Origin: SHLQ01 sp964451305 | GTDB lineage: Bacteria > Actinomycetota > Acidimicrobiia > Acidimicrobiales > SHLQ01 | Reading direction: 5' to 3' | Assembly (NCBI GenBank): GCA_964451305.1 | Contig: CAYVHV010000011.1 | Location: forward strand, 1-64,000 | Length of the DNA: 64,000 bases | Part shown: one piece after another, positions 16,740 to 25,974 of the stretch | Numbering within the stretch: the stretch's first letter is position 1 | Layout of the letters: every line of letters starts with the position of its first letter | Position numbers and translations under genes: made by a program | Notes under the pieces: generated by a model | What the model was told of the DNA's origin: nothing | Seen by the model: the letters and a program-made list of their open reading frames with translations, nothing else | Database searches by the model: none

Positions 16740-18037
16740 CGAGAGACCACCGTCAGAACCGAATCACTGATCTCCAGCGACTCTGCGATCTGCTGGGCTG
16801 CGAGCTCTTCAGGATCACGGTGTTCGTCGATCGCGACGACCGTGACGATCCGGCCTGAGAAGTTCTTGGACTGGAGTTCGCCGAGGTCCGCGAAGATGAC
16901 ACTTTCCTCCGCGTGGAGCAGATCGAGCATCCCCTCAACGGTACGTGACTTAATTGCCGCGCGGTGGTCGCCCATGAGCGACACCGAATAGCCCCGACCT
17001 TGGAGATCTTCGGCGAGTGCAGCCTTCAAATGCTGGGTTCGTTCCGGGTCGAGACCGGCAAACGAAACCACCTGCAGGCGGTTGTCCGGAAGCCGGTTCA
17101 GGATCTGCGTGCCGACAGCGTTGACGTTGCGTTGAATCTTGCGCTTTCGCCACGGAAGCATGAAACGATGACGGGCGAGGCGCAAGCTCGTTGGCCATAC
17201 CGAGTTCGTGATTTCGCCAGCGGCTCGACGCGACATGCGTCCGTGAGTCGCAGCAGCGACACCAGCGACGGCGGCGGCCAATCCAATGAGGAGGCCCTGC
17301 ACGGGGCCGAGGCCATTGCCGGTTCGAGCCGGATCGATCGGGCCGACCGCAGTAGATGCAACGCGGCTATCGAGAACATTCGAGAGTGCGAGCTCGGCGG
17401 CGGACCGTTCGGCGACCAGCAGGCTGATCTCTTGGTCGACCTTGACGATGCCATCCCACAAGTCCGGTTCGCGAAGAACGGTCTCGTTGTAGGTCGAGAC
17501 AGTGCCGCTGCGTCGCACGATAACGGTCTCTCGCAGCGCGGCATCGAGGGCGAGGCGATCAGCGCGGGCTGCTTCGAGTTCTGCGTTGACGTTGTCGACT
17601 CGTTCTTCCAATTCGCCACGCTCACGTTCGCGAACCAACTCGACATACGAGCTTGCCCAGCGATTAGCCGCCGCGATCGCGCTGGCCTCGCTCGAAGCCG
17701 ACACGGAGACATTGACGAGTTCGGTGTCGGGAACTTGCTGAACAGCGAGGTCGGATGTGGGGTCGATGCCCTCGCCGATCTGGCCTAATCCATCGACGAC
17801 CTCTTCGCGTAGCTGGACGCTGCCGATCGTACCGATCTCGTTGATGACGAGACGGTTCAGAACCGTCTCAGATCCGTAGACGTTTCGGTTTGGCGCAATC
17901 TCGATCGAGGCCGTTGCGGTGAAGGCATCCTCGCGGGAGCCTTCGGCAACCAGCCCGAGAAGCGCGCCGAAGAGACCGACTACAGCAACGACCCACCAGC
18001 GGCGGATCAATGCGGCGACGAGCCGTTCAAGTTCCAT
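16736..18037 (-). CDS. Wzz/GumC-like polysaccharide co-polymerase
   Basis: 433 aa from MELERLVAALIRRWW (ATG 18037). The longer frame to 18106 would overlap the upstream gene by 65 bases. The N-terminal helix (WVVAVVGLFGALLGLV) and a second helix near residue 260 (VQGLLIGLAAAVAGVAAA) flank a periplasmic coiled-coil region rich in Glu/Arg/Ala, the layout of chain-length determinants. The cytoplasmic C-terminal domain (VVSFAGLDPERTQHLKAAL) keeps a BY-kinase-like shape but shows no Walker A motif. It probably sets polymer chain length. It is the third gene of the minus-strand operon. Confidence 0.8.
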   Translation of the reverse strand: MELERLVAALIRRWWVVAVVGLFGALLGLVAEGSREDAFTATASIEIAPNRNVYGSETVLNRLVINEIGTIGSVQLREEVVDGLGQIGEGIDPTSDLAVQQVPDTELVNVSVSASSEASAIAAANRWASSYVELVRERERGELEERVDNVNAELEAARADRLALDAALRETVIVRRSGTVSTYNETVLREPDLWDGIVKVDQEISLLVAERSAAELALSNVLDSRVASTAVGPIDPARTGNGLGPVQGLLIGLAAAVAGVAAATHGRMSRRAAGEITNSVWPTSLRLARHRFMLPWRKRKIQRNVNAVGTQILNRLPDNRLQVVSFAGLDPERTQHLKAALAEDLQGRGYSVSLMGDHRAAIKSRTVEGMLDLLHAEESVIFADLGELQSKNFSGRIVTVVAIDEHRDPEELAAQQIAESLEISDSVLTVVSR

Positions 18038-18041
18038 TCGG

Positions 18042-19097
18042 CTACGCGGCCTTCGTCCCGGTCGGATCTTCGGAGGCGTCGTTGCCGTTCGAGCGATACT
18101 CGACAAGACCTTGGCGGGTGCCTCGGATCTTGTTTACGCGGTACTGAATGACGCCTCGAAGCTCGGCAAACTTGCCGATCATCACGTGCGTTGCGTAGAG
18201 CTGTGCGTCGTCGACCGTGTCGTCGACGTCGAGACGATGACCACGAATCCGCCACCATTGGAAGGGATAGATCAAAAGTGTTCCGAGGCCGAGCCACGCG
18301 ATGCGTTGACGGAATCCGAGTAGACCGGAGAGCGCAATGAACGCCGGGATGACCCCACCCCAGACCGCAATGCTTCGGACTTCCTTGTGATAGTGGCCGG
18401 CGACCTTATGCATGTCGGCTCCTTCAGCGAAGGCATGGCCTGTACGCGTTGTGCGCGTCCACCATTGCGAAAAGGTGTGCATGTCGGCGTCGTGCAAGCC
18501 CATGGGGGCGTCGATCGAACGGATGCGCCAACCCTTGCGACGTACCCGCAAGCTCAGCTCTGGATCCTCTCCAGCGATGAGGGTCTCGTCGTATCCTCCT
18601 GCGTCGCGCCAGGTCACAACGCGGATGAGGACGTTGCCACTGAAGGCCTCGGCCTCACCTGGTTGGTGATTCCACTCCATGTCGCAGAGACGGTTGTACT
18701 TCGACGTCTCTCGGCTGCGCTCGCGAAGTCGACCTGATACGGCACCGATCGTCCGATCACTATTCAATTCGATCATCGCAGCGTCGATGAACTCGTCGTC
18801 GATCTCGGTGTCACCGTCGAGGAGTTGCACCGTCCTCACGTGCGGGTGGTGCTCTGCGAGATGAGCAATCCCGGCATTGCGTCCGCGTGCGGCGGTAAAG
18901 GGCTGATCGCTACTGAGTTCGATGGCGTCGACGCCAAGTGAGCGAGCGAGCTCGACGCTGCCATCGGTCGAACCAGAGTCGACGTAGACGGTCGTCAAAC
19001 CTGAAATGCCAGGAGCGGTGAGGCAGCGACGGAGTCGTTCACCTTCGTTGCGTCCAATGACGACAACACCGACCGTGTCGGAGTGGTTGTTGTGCAT
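18042..19097 (-). CDS. Glycosyltransferase family 2, membrane-associated
   Basis: 351 aa. A GT-A fold starts with VGVVVIGRNEGERLRRCL and continues with VYVDSGSTDGS. The metal-binding acidic motif is in QLLDGDTEIDDEF (about residue 95), and the acceptor-side GEDPELSLRVRRKGW follows near 200. The C-terminal third has two hydrophobic segments (AVWGGVIPAFIALSGLL and IAWLGLGTLLIYPF), so it sits at the membrane. It lies between the two co-polymerase genes, 15 bases after the Wzc-like gene's stop. Confidence 0.87.
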   Translation of the reverse strand: MHNNHSDTVGVVVIGRNEGERLRRCLTAPGISGLTTVYVDSGSTDGSVELARSLGVDAIELSSDQPFTAARGRNAGIAHLAEHHPHVRTVQLLDGDTEIDDEFIDAAMIELNSDRTIGAVSGRLRERSRETSKYNRLCDMEWNHQPGEAEAFSGNVLIRVVTWRDAGGYDETLIAGEDPELSLRVRRKGWRIRSIDAPMGLHDADMHTFSQWWTRTTRTGHAFAEGADMHKVAGHYHKEVRSIAVWGGVIPAFIALSGLLGFRQRIAWLGLGTLLIYPFQWWRIRGHRLDVDDTVDDAQLYATHVMIGKFAELRGVIQYRVNKIRGTRQGLVEYRSNGNDASEDPTGTKAA

Positions 19098-19112
19098 GTC
19101 GTAGCTCGCTGG

Positions 19113-20711
19113 TTATGCGGCGTCGATCGACCGGGGCGGTTGTGCACCCGACGTCGTACGGTTCGCAAGAGGACCGCTGTTCTGCACAGGGGCGGAACGG
19201 CGTGACGATGGCACATCGCTGATCACCGGAAGGATGCGATCGGAGACCGCACTGTAGGTTCGAGCAACCTGCTCAAGTCCGGAGGACGGCTGACGGTTCT
19301 TCGGGAACGCCATCACGATGAGGTCGAGCTCATCCATCAACTGAGATGCACTCGTCGACGAGAGCATTGGACCGAGGTCGACCACGATGATGTCGGTACG
19401 AGATCGCAGACCACGTCCGAGCGCAGATGCACGAACACGACGAGTTCGGTCGGCTTGGTCGATACCGAGTGTGATCAGGTTTGGATGCATCGTCTCGCCA
19501 TAGTCGGCAGCGGTTGCGCTTTCGAAATCGGTCCGGTGAAGCATCGGCGGTGCGCCGAGTTCTTGAGTGATGCGAGCCTCGCTGGCATCGGCGTCTACGA
19601 GAACCGTGCGGTTGCCTCGCTGCGAGAACCGGGCCGCCAGTGCTGTTGCGATGGTGGTCGAACCACTGTGCGCTTGTGATCCGCCAACACCGATGATGCG
19701 GGCACCACGAATGTCGGTCGCAAGCTCGATTCGAGAAGCGAGCTTGTCGAGCGAGGCTACGAGCTCAGGCTCGGCGCCATCCAACGAGAGTGCGTTTCCG
19801 AGGCTTCCCGAAAGCGAATCGCTTCGTGGGAGACGAGCTTCGATTGGCCGACGGAGTTCGGTTTCGATGTCACGCTCATCGATCACGATGCTCGAGAAGC
19901 GAGTTGCCATGAGGGCGATCGCGACACCTAGGAGAGCGAACACGACGGCGATGGCGTAGCGGAGCGGAGCGAGACCGTTCGCAAGTGGTTCCTCAGGAAG
20001 TTCCGCTCGCTGAATGAGTTCGGAGTTGACCGCGTTTGCTGTTGCGAGCTCGAGGGTATCGAGACGGGTGCGGGCTGTGGCTCGTTCGGCGAGAAGGGTC
20101 GAACGCTCCGTGGCTGCTGCTGGATCGAGAACCTCGATGCTCGGAACAGGGATTGGTGATTCGTCTCCGAGCTGGTCGAGGAACGGTTCTGCGGCGACAG
20201 CCAGACGGTTGTTAACTTCGATGAGTGACGCATCGATATCGACCAGTTCTTCGGTCAGCTCGTTCTGCTCAGCAGCGAAGAGCGCTTCGACACGACGCTC
20301 GAGTTCTTCGAGGTAGATGTCGGCGGTGGTCTGGGCGATTTCCTGGGAGCGTTCAGCGTTGCTCGTCGTTGCGATGATCTCCACGACGTCGGACTCGTCA
20401 CGCTGAGCAAACTCGAGCGAACGGGACACGGTGAGCGATGTTTCGTCGCCGCCGATACGCGTTGCGACGAGCTCGCTGATCTGGTCGCTTTCGAGCAGCG
20501 AGATCTGGCTTGCCACGAAGCGGTCGGGTGCTGTGGTCTGCGCTGGGCTCACCGAATCATCTGACGGTTGGACGAGTACGAGCGCTGTCGCTTCGAACTC
20601 GGTGCCGTCGGACGCGGTGAGGCGCCCGCCGGCCAAAAGGCCTACGAGACCAAGAATGACTGGTATCCACCACAAGCGCTTGAGCGCCAGAGTTACGAAT
20701 CTGAGTTCCAC
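19113..20711 (-). CDS. Wzc-like co-polymerase with degenerate BY-kinase domain
   Basis: 532 aa from GTG 20711 (VELRFVTLALKRLWW), which has AAAGGA 8 bases upstream and matches the start of the paralogue at 18037; an ATG at 20747 adds 12 residues. A Wzz domain with TM helices near 17-30 and 250-270 flanks a periplasmic coiled coil. The C-terminal half is a BY-kinase/MinD-like Rossmann domain: IIGVGGSQAHSGSTTIATAL sits at the Walker A site but lacks its Lys. VLVDADA (Walker A') and IIVVDLGP (Walker B) remain. The C-terminal tail has no Tyr cluster. ATP binding and autophosphorylation are therefore doubtful. It is the first gene of the minus-strand operon. Confidence 0.82.
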   Translation of the reverse strand: MELRFVTLALKRLWWIPVILGLVGLLAGGRLTASDGTEFEATALVLVQPSDDSVSPAQTTAPDRFVASQISLLESDQISELVATRIGGDETSLTVSRSLEFAQRDESDVVEIIATTSNAERSQEIAQTTADIYLEELERRVEALFAAEQNELTEELVDIDASLIEVNNRLAVAAEPFLDQLGDESPIPVPSIEVLDPAAATERSTLLAERATARTRLDTLELATANAVNSELIQRAELPEEPLANGLAPLRYAIAVVFALLGVAIALMATRFSSIVIDERDIETELRRPIEARLPRSDSLSGSLGNALSLDGAEPELVASLDKLASRIELATDIRGARIIGVGGSQAHSGSTTIATALAARFSQRGNRTVLVDADASEARITQELGAPPMLHRTDFESATAADYGETMHPNLITLGIDQADRTRRVRASALGRGLRSRTDIIVVDLGPMLSSTSASQLMDELDLIVMAFPKNRQPSSGLEQVARTYSAVSDRILPVISDVPSSRRSAPVQNSGPLANRTTSGAQPPRSIDAA

Positions 20712-20777
20712 GGGTTGGTTCCTTTGTAAAAGCGCGGGTCGACGCACTCTCTGTTGCCTGATTCGGCTTTTTCATTT

Positions 20778-20813
20778 ACCGCCTTAAGGGCCAAAGGTAC
20801 GTAATTGCGTGGT
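20778..20813. promoter_or_regulatory. Element similar to 5015-5051 in the divergent exopolysaccharide promoter region
   Basis: The sequence ACCGCC-TTAAGGG-CCAAAGG-TACGTAATT-GCGTGGT parallels the hairpin before the GGDEF-EAL gene (ACCGC, TTAAGG, CAAAGG, TACGT and GCG in the same order). Its stem is imperfect. It sits 67-102 bases upstream of the Wzc-like start (minus) and 75-110 bases upstream of the plus-strand glycosyltransferase start. Confidence 0.3.
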
Positions 20814-20887
20814 CGGCCGGGTAGGGCCAATTGAACCTTTCAGGAAGAGCTTCATCGACGCCCTACATCGGCCGATAGGTACTCGAT

Positions 20888-21940
20888 ATGTTTGAAACTC
20901 TCGGTGAACGAGGCACTTTGTGGCGCGTAGCTTCGCCCTATTTCACCGAGCACACGGTGAGATGGATCGACGCGACGATTCCGAAGGACGTCTACCGTTT
21001 TGAACGCGTTCAGGCGGTCGGAGGCGGCCGTGATTGGCACGCTCGCCGTACCGCGCACAGTTCACTTACCGAATGGAAGGCCTACATCGAGCAGGCCCAC
21101 CATGCGGTCTCCGGCGAGTCCGATGGGCTCATCTCGGTCTTCCCGCAGCTCGCAGCCTCGGTGTCGATGATGAGCCAGGTCCGCCGCGACCCTCGTCCGA
21201 TCGTCGCGTGGTTCTTTAACACAACACTCGACACCGAGCTTCGCCAGCGCGGCGCCCGCTTGGTGCTTTCTCGAATCGACCGGTTCGTTGTACACACCAC
21301 GGTCGAAGTCGAAGAATACGCAAGCCAGCTTGGCCTACCCGAGGAGCGCTTCCATTTCGTACCCTTGCAATACGGCGCGGAGATTGAAACCGAGCGGCCG
21401 CCAATCGATGAGCCATACGTGTTTGCGACCGGCTCTGGCTACCGTGACTACGAGACCTTCTTTACGGCGATGGAAAAGCTTGGCTATCCAACGCTGGTCC
21501 TCGCTGGCCCGCGCGTTCTCGCAGGCCTGACACCTCCTCCGAACGTCACGATTCTCGACGGCATGACCAAGCAACAGATTCGTCGTCACGTCCGTCACGC
21601 GGCGGTCAACGTGATCCCACTTCGAACCGTTGGGCTCACCGCCGGTCTCGTGACGATCGTTGAATGCCTGCGTCATGGACGCGGCGTTGTTTCAACCGCT
21701 CGCTCCGGTGTTGAGGACTACTTGTTCGATGGCACGAACTCGCTGCTCGCCCTTCCCGGGAACGCTGACAGCTTGGCGACGAGAATCGAAGCGATGTGGA
21801 GCGATCCTGAACTACGCCAGAAGCTCGACGCCAACGCGCTCGCCTTCGGCAACGCTCACTGCACCGACGAGGCAGCTGCCGAAGCCCTCATCGAGGTCCT
21901 CGACGGCGTGACGATGAACTCCGAACGGGCGGCTGCCTGA
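20888..21940 (+). CDS. Glycosyltransferase (GT4-like, GT-B fold)
   Basis: 350 aa. The C-terminal Rossmann half is recognisable: YVFATGSGYRDYETFFTAM (sugar-nucleotide domain start), then VTILDGMTKQQIRRHVRHAAVNVIPLR and GLVTIVECLRHGRGVVSTARSGVEDYL, where the Glu and the VVST turn match GT4 enzymes. The N-terminal half (VFPQLAASVSMMSQVRR, IVAWFFNTTLD) is divergent. It heads a two-gene plus-strand unit: its TGA overlaps the next ATG by one base. It is divergent from the co-polymerase operon. Confidence 0.8.
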   Translation: MFETLGERGTLWRVASPYFTEHTVRWIDATIPKDVYRFERVQAVGGGRDWHARRTAHSSLTEWKAYIEQAHHAVSGESDGLISVFPQLAASVSMMSQVRRDPRPIVAWFFNTTLDTELRQRGARLVLSRIDRFVVHTTVEVEEYASQLGLPEERFHFVPLQYGAEIETERPPIDEPYVFATGSGYRDYETFFTAMEKLGYPTLVLAGPRVLAGLTPPPNVTILDGMTKQQIRRHVRHAAVNVIPLRTVGLTAGLVTIVECLRHGRGVVSTARSGVEDYLFDGTNSLLALPGNADSLATRIEAMWSDPELRQKLDANALAFGNAHCTDEAAAEALIEVLDGVTMNSERAAA

Positions 21941-23160
21941 TGAAGATCGGCTACCTCATCAACGAATACCCCAAGGTGAGCCATAGTTTTGTGCGCCGAG
22001 AGATCGACGCTGTCGAGCGTCTTGGCGTCGATGTCGATATCTTCTCGATCCGTCCATGGTCAGCTGACCTCACCGACCCGACCGATCTCGCACACGCCGA
22101 GCGCACCACCGTGCTCTACGGGGAAGCGAACGATCTCGCTGGAGCGCTCAAGACCGAGGCGATGACCAACCCGAAGCGGCTGCGTTCGACGACTGCTGCT
22201 GCGGTCAACTTTTCTCGCAACTCGGAGAAGTCAGCGGCCTACTGGTCGGCCTATGTTGCCGAGGCAGCTCGCCTTCGCCAGCTCACAGCGGAACGCTCGA
22301 TCGATCACATTCACGCACACTTCGGTACGAATTCGGCCGCGGTTGCGATGCTCTGCTATCTCCTCGGTGGACCGACGTACAGCTTTACGGTTCACGGCCC
22401 CGAGGAGTTCGATCGCCAGGTTGGGCTCTCGCTGCACGAGAAGATGCAGCACGCCGCGTTTACCTGCGCGATCAGTTCGTACGGCCGAAGCCAACTCTTG
22501 CGGCTCGCACCAGCGGATCGCCGCGATGATATTCACGTCGTGCATTGCGGACTCCAAGGAGCGTTCTTCGATGCAGATGCGCCACCGATCACCAATGCTC
22601 CCAACCTCGTCACGGTCGGTCGACTCTCTGAACAGAAGGGCCATTGGATCTTGCTCGACGCTGCAGAGGAATTGCGCCGCGCCGGGGTCGATTTTCAGCT
22701 GACGCTCGTCGGTGACGGCGAGCTCCGTCCCGAGATCGAGAGTCACATTGCGCGTGCCGGTTTGGACCAACACGTCCGTATCACTGGTTGGGCGAGTGAG
22801 GATGAGGTTCGTGCAGAGCTGCTCAAGAGCCGAGCGCTCGTACTTCCGAGCTTCGCCGAAGGCCTTCCGGTGGTCATCATGGAGGCGCTTGCGTTGCGTC
22901 GACCGGTGATTAGCACCTATGTCGCTGGTATCCCCGAGCTTGTCGTACCCAACGAATGCGGTTGGCTCGTGCCAGCGGGGGAGAGCTCGTTGCTCGCCGC
23001 AGCGATGATCGAAGCACTCGAGGCTCCAACGGCCACGCTCGATGCCATGGGCGCTGTTGGAGCGATGCGAACGCACGAGATGCACAGCGTCGACACCGAA
23101 GCCGAGAAGCTAGTAGCACTCTTCGCTCAAGCAACAACCCAAAACGAACTAGCGGCCTAA
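21940..23160 (+). CDS. Glycosyltransferase family 4 (colanic-acid WcaL-like)
   Basis: 406 aa GT-B enzyme. The N-terminus IGYLINEYPKVSHSFVRREI is characteristic of the WcaL/AmsK-like branch. The middle HIHAHFGTNSAAVAML and YSFTVHGPEEFD are acceptor-domain motifs. The donor domain has LVTVGRLSEQKGHWILLDA and the EX7E-type motif FAEGLPVVIMEAL, followed by PVISTYVAGIPELV. It probably adds a hexose to the lipid-linked exopolysaccharide repeat unit. It is translationally coupled to the preceding gene (TGATG). The sequence after its stop runs into the assembly gap at 23243. Confidence 0.9.
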   Translation: MKIGYLINEYPKVSHSFVRREIDAVERLGVDVDIFSIRPWSADLTDPTDLAHAERTTVLYGEANDLAGALKTEAMTNPKRLRSTTAAAVNFSRNSEKSAAYWSAYVAEAARLRQLTAERSIDHIHAHFGTNSAAVAMLCYLLGGPTYSFTVHGPEEFDRQVGLSLHEKMQHAAFTCAISSYGRSQLLRLAPADRRDDIHVVHCGLQGAFFDADAPPITNAPNLVTVGRLSEQKGHWILLDAAEELRRAGVDFQLTLVGDGELRPEIESHIARAGLDQHVRITGWASEDEVRAELLKSRALVLPSFAEGLPVVIMEALALRRPVISTYVAGIPELVVPNECGWLVPAGESSLLAAAMIEALEAPTATLDAMGAVGAMRTHEMHSVDTEAEKLVALFAQATTQNELAA

Positions 23161-23242
23161 CTAACGACCTAGCGGCGCGCGGACGTAGTCAGCGCCTCCG
23201 GCGTAAAGCCTCCGTGGCAACTGAACGGCCCCCGGAGGGGAC

Positions 23243-23342
23243 NNNNNNNNNNNNNNNNNNNNNNNNNNNNNNNNNNNNNNNNNNNNNNNNNNNNNNNNNN
23301 NNNNNNNNNNNNNNNNNNNNNNNNNNNNNNNNNNNNNNNNNN
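23243..23342. other. Assembly gap (100 N)
   Basis: Exactly 100 N between the stops of two convergent glycosyltransferase genes. Both flanks carry AGGGGAC (23236-23242 and 23343-23349). Before it, 23195-23240 could form a CCTCCG...CGGAGG hairpin, perhaps the terminator of the upstream gene. The true gap length is unknown and extra genes could be missing here. Confidence 0.95.
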
Positions 23343-23358
23343 AGGGGACATCAAGGAA

Positions 23359-24207
23359 CTACGCGTCGAGTAATCCGCGGAGTCGGCCGGCGGCGATGGC
23401 GCCTCGGCGTAGCACGTGGATGCTGCTCTGATTTTCTACCTTTTGGCCGTTGGCTTTGAGCATGCGAGATGCGCCATCGTGCTCGGTGCCAGGAGGCTGT
23501 CGGCGTGAGAGAACTTGTGCCATGCCTCGTCCGTACAGGTAGTGCTGTTGGAGGAGCGACTTGAGTCCGGCTCGGTGGCGGTAGTGGATGATGGCGTCGG
23601 CGCAGTAACGGAGTTCGACGCCGCGTTCGCTGAGCTTCCATGCGAAGTCGATGTCTTCGCCGCGGATGAGGCTGTCGTCGAATCCGTTGGTAGCGGCGAA
23701 GTCTTCAGCCCAAATCGCCATGTTTGCGGACACGAGATACGCGGCGCCGAGGAACGATGGGAGCATGCCTGGAGTGGCGGGTGGTCGCCAGTCTTCTTGT
23801 CCGGAAACGACGAGTCGGTCTTCTGCCAGATGGCCACCGATCGCTGTTCCTGGTTCGTGAGCGGCGACGATGTTCGCGAGCCAATCAGGTTCGGCTTCGT
23901 CGTCACCGTCGCAGAAGACGAGACGGGAGCCAGCTGCGGCCGCGGCCGCGGTGTTGCGGGCATAGGACGCGCTGCGTTTGGCGCTGGCGTCGATCACGCG
24001 CGAGTTGAACGAACGAACGGCGAGGAGCGAATCGAGGAAGCTGGCTTCGTCAGCACTGTCGGTGTTGAGGCCAATGACGAGTTCCCAGTCGAACGTCGCG
24101 GTTTGTTCGTCGAGCTTGATGAGAGCGCCGCGGAGTGGCTCGTCGACTCGGCCGACGGGCATGACGATCGAGACGTCAGGCGTTGCTGGCGAGATGTCGT
24201 TGTGCAT
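23359..24207 (-). CDS. Glycosyltransferase family 2
   Basis: 282 aa GT-A protein: VSIVMPVGRVDEPLRGAL at the N-terminus, SYARNTAAAAAAGSRLVFCD then GDDEAEPDWL (DxD-like metal site about residue 103), and GFDDSLIRGEDIDFAWKLSERG near 180, the ED acceptor motif. The stop lies 16 bases from the assembly gap. Six bases separate it from the WecB-like gene upstream, so the two form a unit. Confidence 0.87.
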   Translation of the reverse strand: MHNDISPATPDVSIVMPVGRVDEPLRGALIKLDEQTATFDWELVIGLNTDSADEASFLDSLLAVRSFNSRVIDASAKRSASYARNTAAAAAAGSRLVFCDGDDEAEPDWLANIVAAHEPGTAIGGHLAEDRLVVSGQEDWRPPATPGMLPSFLGAAYLVSANMAIWAEDFAATNGFDDSLIRGEDIDFAWKLSERGVELRYCADAIIHYRHRAGLKSLLQQHYLYGRGMAQVLSRRQPPGTEHDGASRMLKANGQKVENQSSIHVLRRGAIAAGRLRGLLDA

Positions 24208-24213
24208 TGGAAC

Positions 24214-24999
24214 CTATCCGAAGATGTGGCGGCCGAGGATGAGCAAGAACCGGCTGTCGCGAATGAGGTAGCGCTTGACGAGTCGGCGCGGATCGCTCGC
24301 CATCCGGTACACGAATTCGATGCCGAGTTTTTGGAAGATTTGTGGCGCCCGTTTCTTGAGCCCACTGGTGAACTCGAGTGCGGCACCGACGGCGAGAAGG
24401 AGTGGTGGTTCGCCCATGGAGTCCGGCCACTGATCGATGATCGAGCGGGCGACGATGACGTCCTTGGGGAAACCAATGCCGACGAAGAGGAACTCTGGTG
24501 GGTGGTCCATCATCGCGATCTTGTTGATGCATTCCCATGCGAAGCGGTCGATGAGGGAGCCTTCTTCGCTCGGGAGCATCGGTGCTTCGATCCAACCGAA
24601 GTTGAGATATTGGGTAGCGAGTTCGATGCCGACTTGAGCGGACGACACGATCGCGAAGACCGATCGGTCCTCCGACAAGAGCTGTGGCCACATGTTTTCG
24701 GTCAGGTCGGATCCAGCGAGCTTTGTGGTCAATTTCTCGCCAGCCAGATGGCTGAAGCTGACCAATGGTTGCCCATCGGCGAGAACGACGGCGGCTCGAT
24801 CGACCGAGCTACGGACATAATCCGAAGCGTCTTCGAGGGTGATGAGGATGTCGACGTTTGGGGTCACGACAAGGGGGAGTTGTCCGGGCCTCCCGCGATA
24901 GCCCTCAAGAATCGCGTCGGTGACGTGATCGATTCTCTCCGCGTTGGTAAACCTCAAACCCCACGTATGTACGTCCGTAAGATTTTCAGCACTGCGCAT
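24214..24999 (-). CDS. WecB/TagA/CpsF-family glycosyltransferase (GT26)
   Basis: 261 aa. Family hallmarks are the early VVTPNVDILITLEDASDYV block, the AAVVLADGQPLVSFSHLAG segment with the catalytic-base Asp of ADG, then EFLFVGIGFPKDVIVARS and LLLAVGAALEFTSGLKKRAPQIFQKLGIEFVYRMASDPRRLVKRY, the closing signature. Enzymes of this family add ManNAc or a related sugar to a lipid-linked primer. It belongs to the exopolysaccharide locus. A divergent-looking AT-rich TATATG sits about 35 bases upstream. Confidence 0.9.
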   Translation of the reverse strand: MRSAENLTDVHTWGLRFTNAERIDHVTDAILEGYRGRPGQLPLVVTPNVDILITLEDASDYVRSSVDRAAVVLADGQPLVSFSHLAGEKLTTKLAGSDLTENMWPQLLSEDRSVFAIVSSAQVGIELATQYLNFGWIEAPMLPSEEGSLIDRFAWECINKIAMMDHPPEFLFVGIGFPKDVIVARSIIDQWPDSMGEPPLLLAVGAALEFTSGLKKRAPQIFQKLGIEFVYRMASDPRRLVKRYLIRDSRFLLILGRHIFG

Positions 25000-25053
25000 C
25001 TACAGATGATCGGTGACCCAACGACTACCCCATATAGACCATTACGCCCCGCC

Positions 25054-25073
25054 CGTAGGTCGGGCGACCTACG
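25054..25073 (-). terminator. Hairpin after the exonuclease gene
   Basis: CGTAGGTCG-GG-CGACCTACG is a perfect 9-bp inverted repeat 29 bases after the exonuclease stop on the minus strand and before the WecB-like gene. No U-run follows, so termination strength is uncertain. Confidence 0.4.
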
Positions 25074-25101
25074 CCTCTGTGTCAGTTGGCCCGCGGTGCT
25101 G

Positions 25102-25974
25102 CTACCCCGTCAGTTTGTCGATGCGTGCTGCGATGCGTTGCGCGTCGATCGATTCAGCGATCTGTGCGAATTCAGCTGTTGGTCCCGTCCATTCGAGCGC
25201 GTCGACCGATTCGTCGACGGGTGCGTCGAGTTCGATGGTTGCGATGCGTCGGAAGAGGAGTGCGAGCTCGCGCTGTTCGTCGAGGGTGGCGGCGAGCTTC
25301 GCGCCGCTTCGGATGGTGATATCCCATTGTCCAGCTGCTGGTGGGATCTGATCGATCGTCCCGTACCGATCGAGCACCGTGCTCGACGATTTGGCGCCCC
25401 ACCCGGGCAGGCCGGGAAAGCCGTCCGCTGCGTCGCCGACGAGTGCGAGGTAGTCGGGGATCGATGTTGGGCCAACACCAAACTTGTCGCGAACGCCCGC
25501 TTCGTCGTATCGCATCTCTTTGCGCCGGTCGTATTGCACGATGCCGCGTTCATCGGAGACGCACTGCGCGAGGTCCTTGTCCGGTGTGCAGATCATGACT
25601 TCTTCGACACGTGGATCGTCGGCATAACGATGCGCTGCTGCGCCCAAGGCATCGTCAGCTTCGAACTCGATCATTGGCCAGACGACGAATCCGGCGGCAC
25701 GGAGAACATCTTCGAGGAGGTGAAACTGGCTCGCAATGCCCTCTTCGATCTCGGAGCCGTCCTTATAGTCGTTCCACAGGTCGTTTCTGAACGACGTGAT
25801 GACGTGATCGGTCGCGATACCGACGTGTGTCGCTCCTTGTTCGAGCAATTGCACCATGGAGCCGAGAACTCCGCGAACGGCGCCGACCTCCCGGCCGTCC
25901 GCTGTCAGGTGCGACGGCGCCGCAAAGTAGTAGCGGAACAGTTCATAGGTACCGTCGATGAGGTGGGCTCGCAT
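25102..25974 (-). CDS. 5'-3' exonuclease (PolA exonuclease-domain/FEN type)
   Basis: 290 aa from MRAHLIDGTYELFRYYF (ATG 25974). An open frame to 26232 would run into the divergent DivIVA gene. All metal-ligand motifs of the PIN-like/FEN fold are present: LIDGTYELF near residue 5, EFEADDALGAAA about 115, CTPDKDLAQCV about 140, and the helix-3-turn-helix DNA-binding stretch VGDAADGFPGLPGWGAKSSS about 190. This stand-alone form acts in RNA primer or flap removal and repair. It is likely active. Confidence 0.9.
   Translation of the reverse strand: MRAHLIDGTYELFRYYFAAPSHLTADGREVGAVRGVLGSMVQLLEQGATHVGIATDHVITSFRNDLWNDYKDGSEIEEGIASQFHLLEDVLRAAGFVVWPMIEFEADDALGAAAHRYADDPRVEEVMICTPDKDLAQCVSDERGIVQYDRRKEMRYDEAGVRDKFGVGPTSIPDYLALVGDAADGFPGLPGWGAKSSSTVLDRYGTIDQIPPAAGQWDITIRSGAKLAATLDEQRELALLFRRIATIELDAPVDESVDALEWTGPTAEFAQIAESIDAQRIAARIDKLTG

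Noticed and set aside
23195..23242. A riboswitch-like or tRNA-like fold before the first assembly gap
   Set aside because: The CCTCCG/CGGAGG pairing is local and the sequence is cut by the gap. A terminator-like hairpin is all that can be said.
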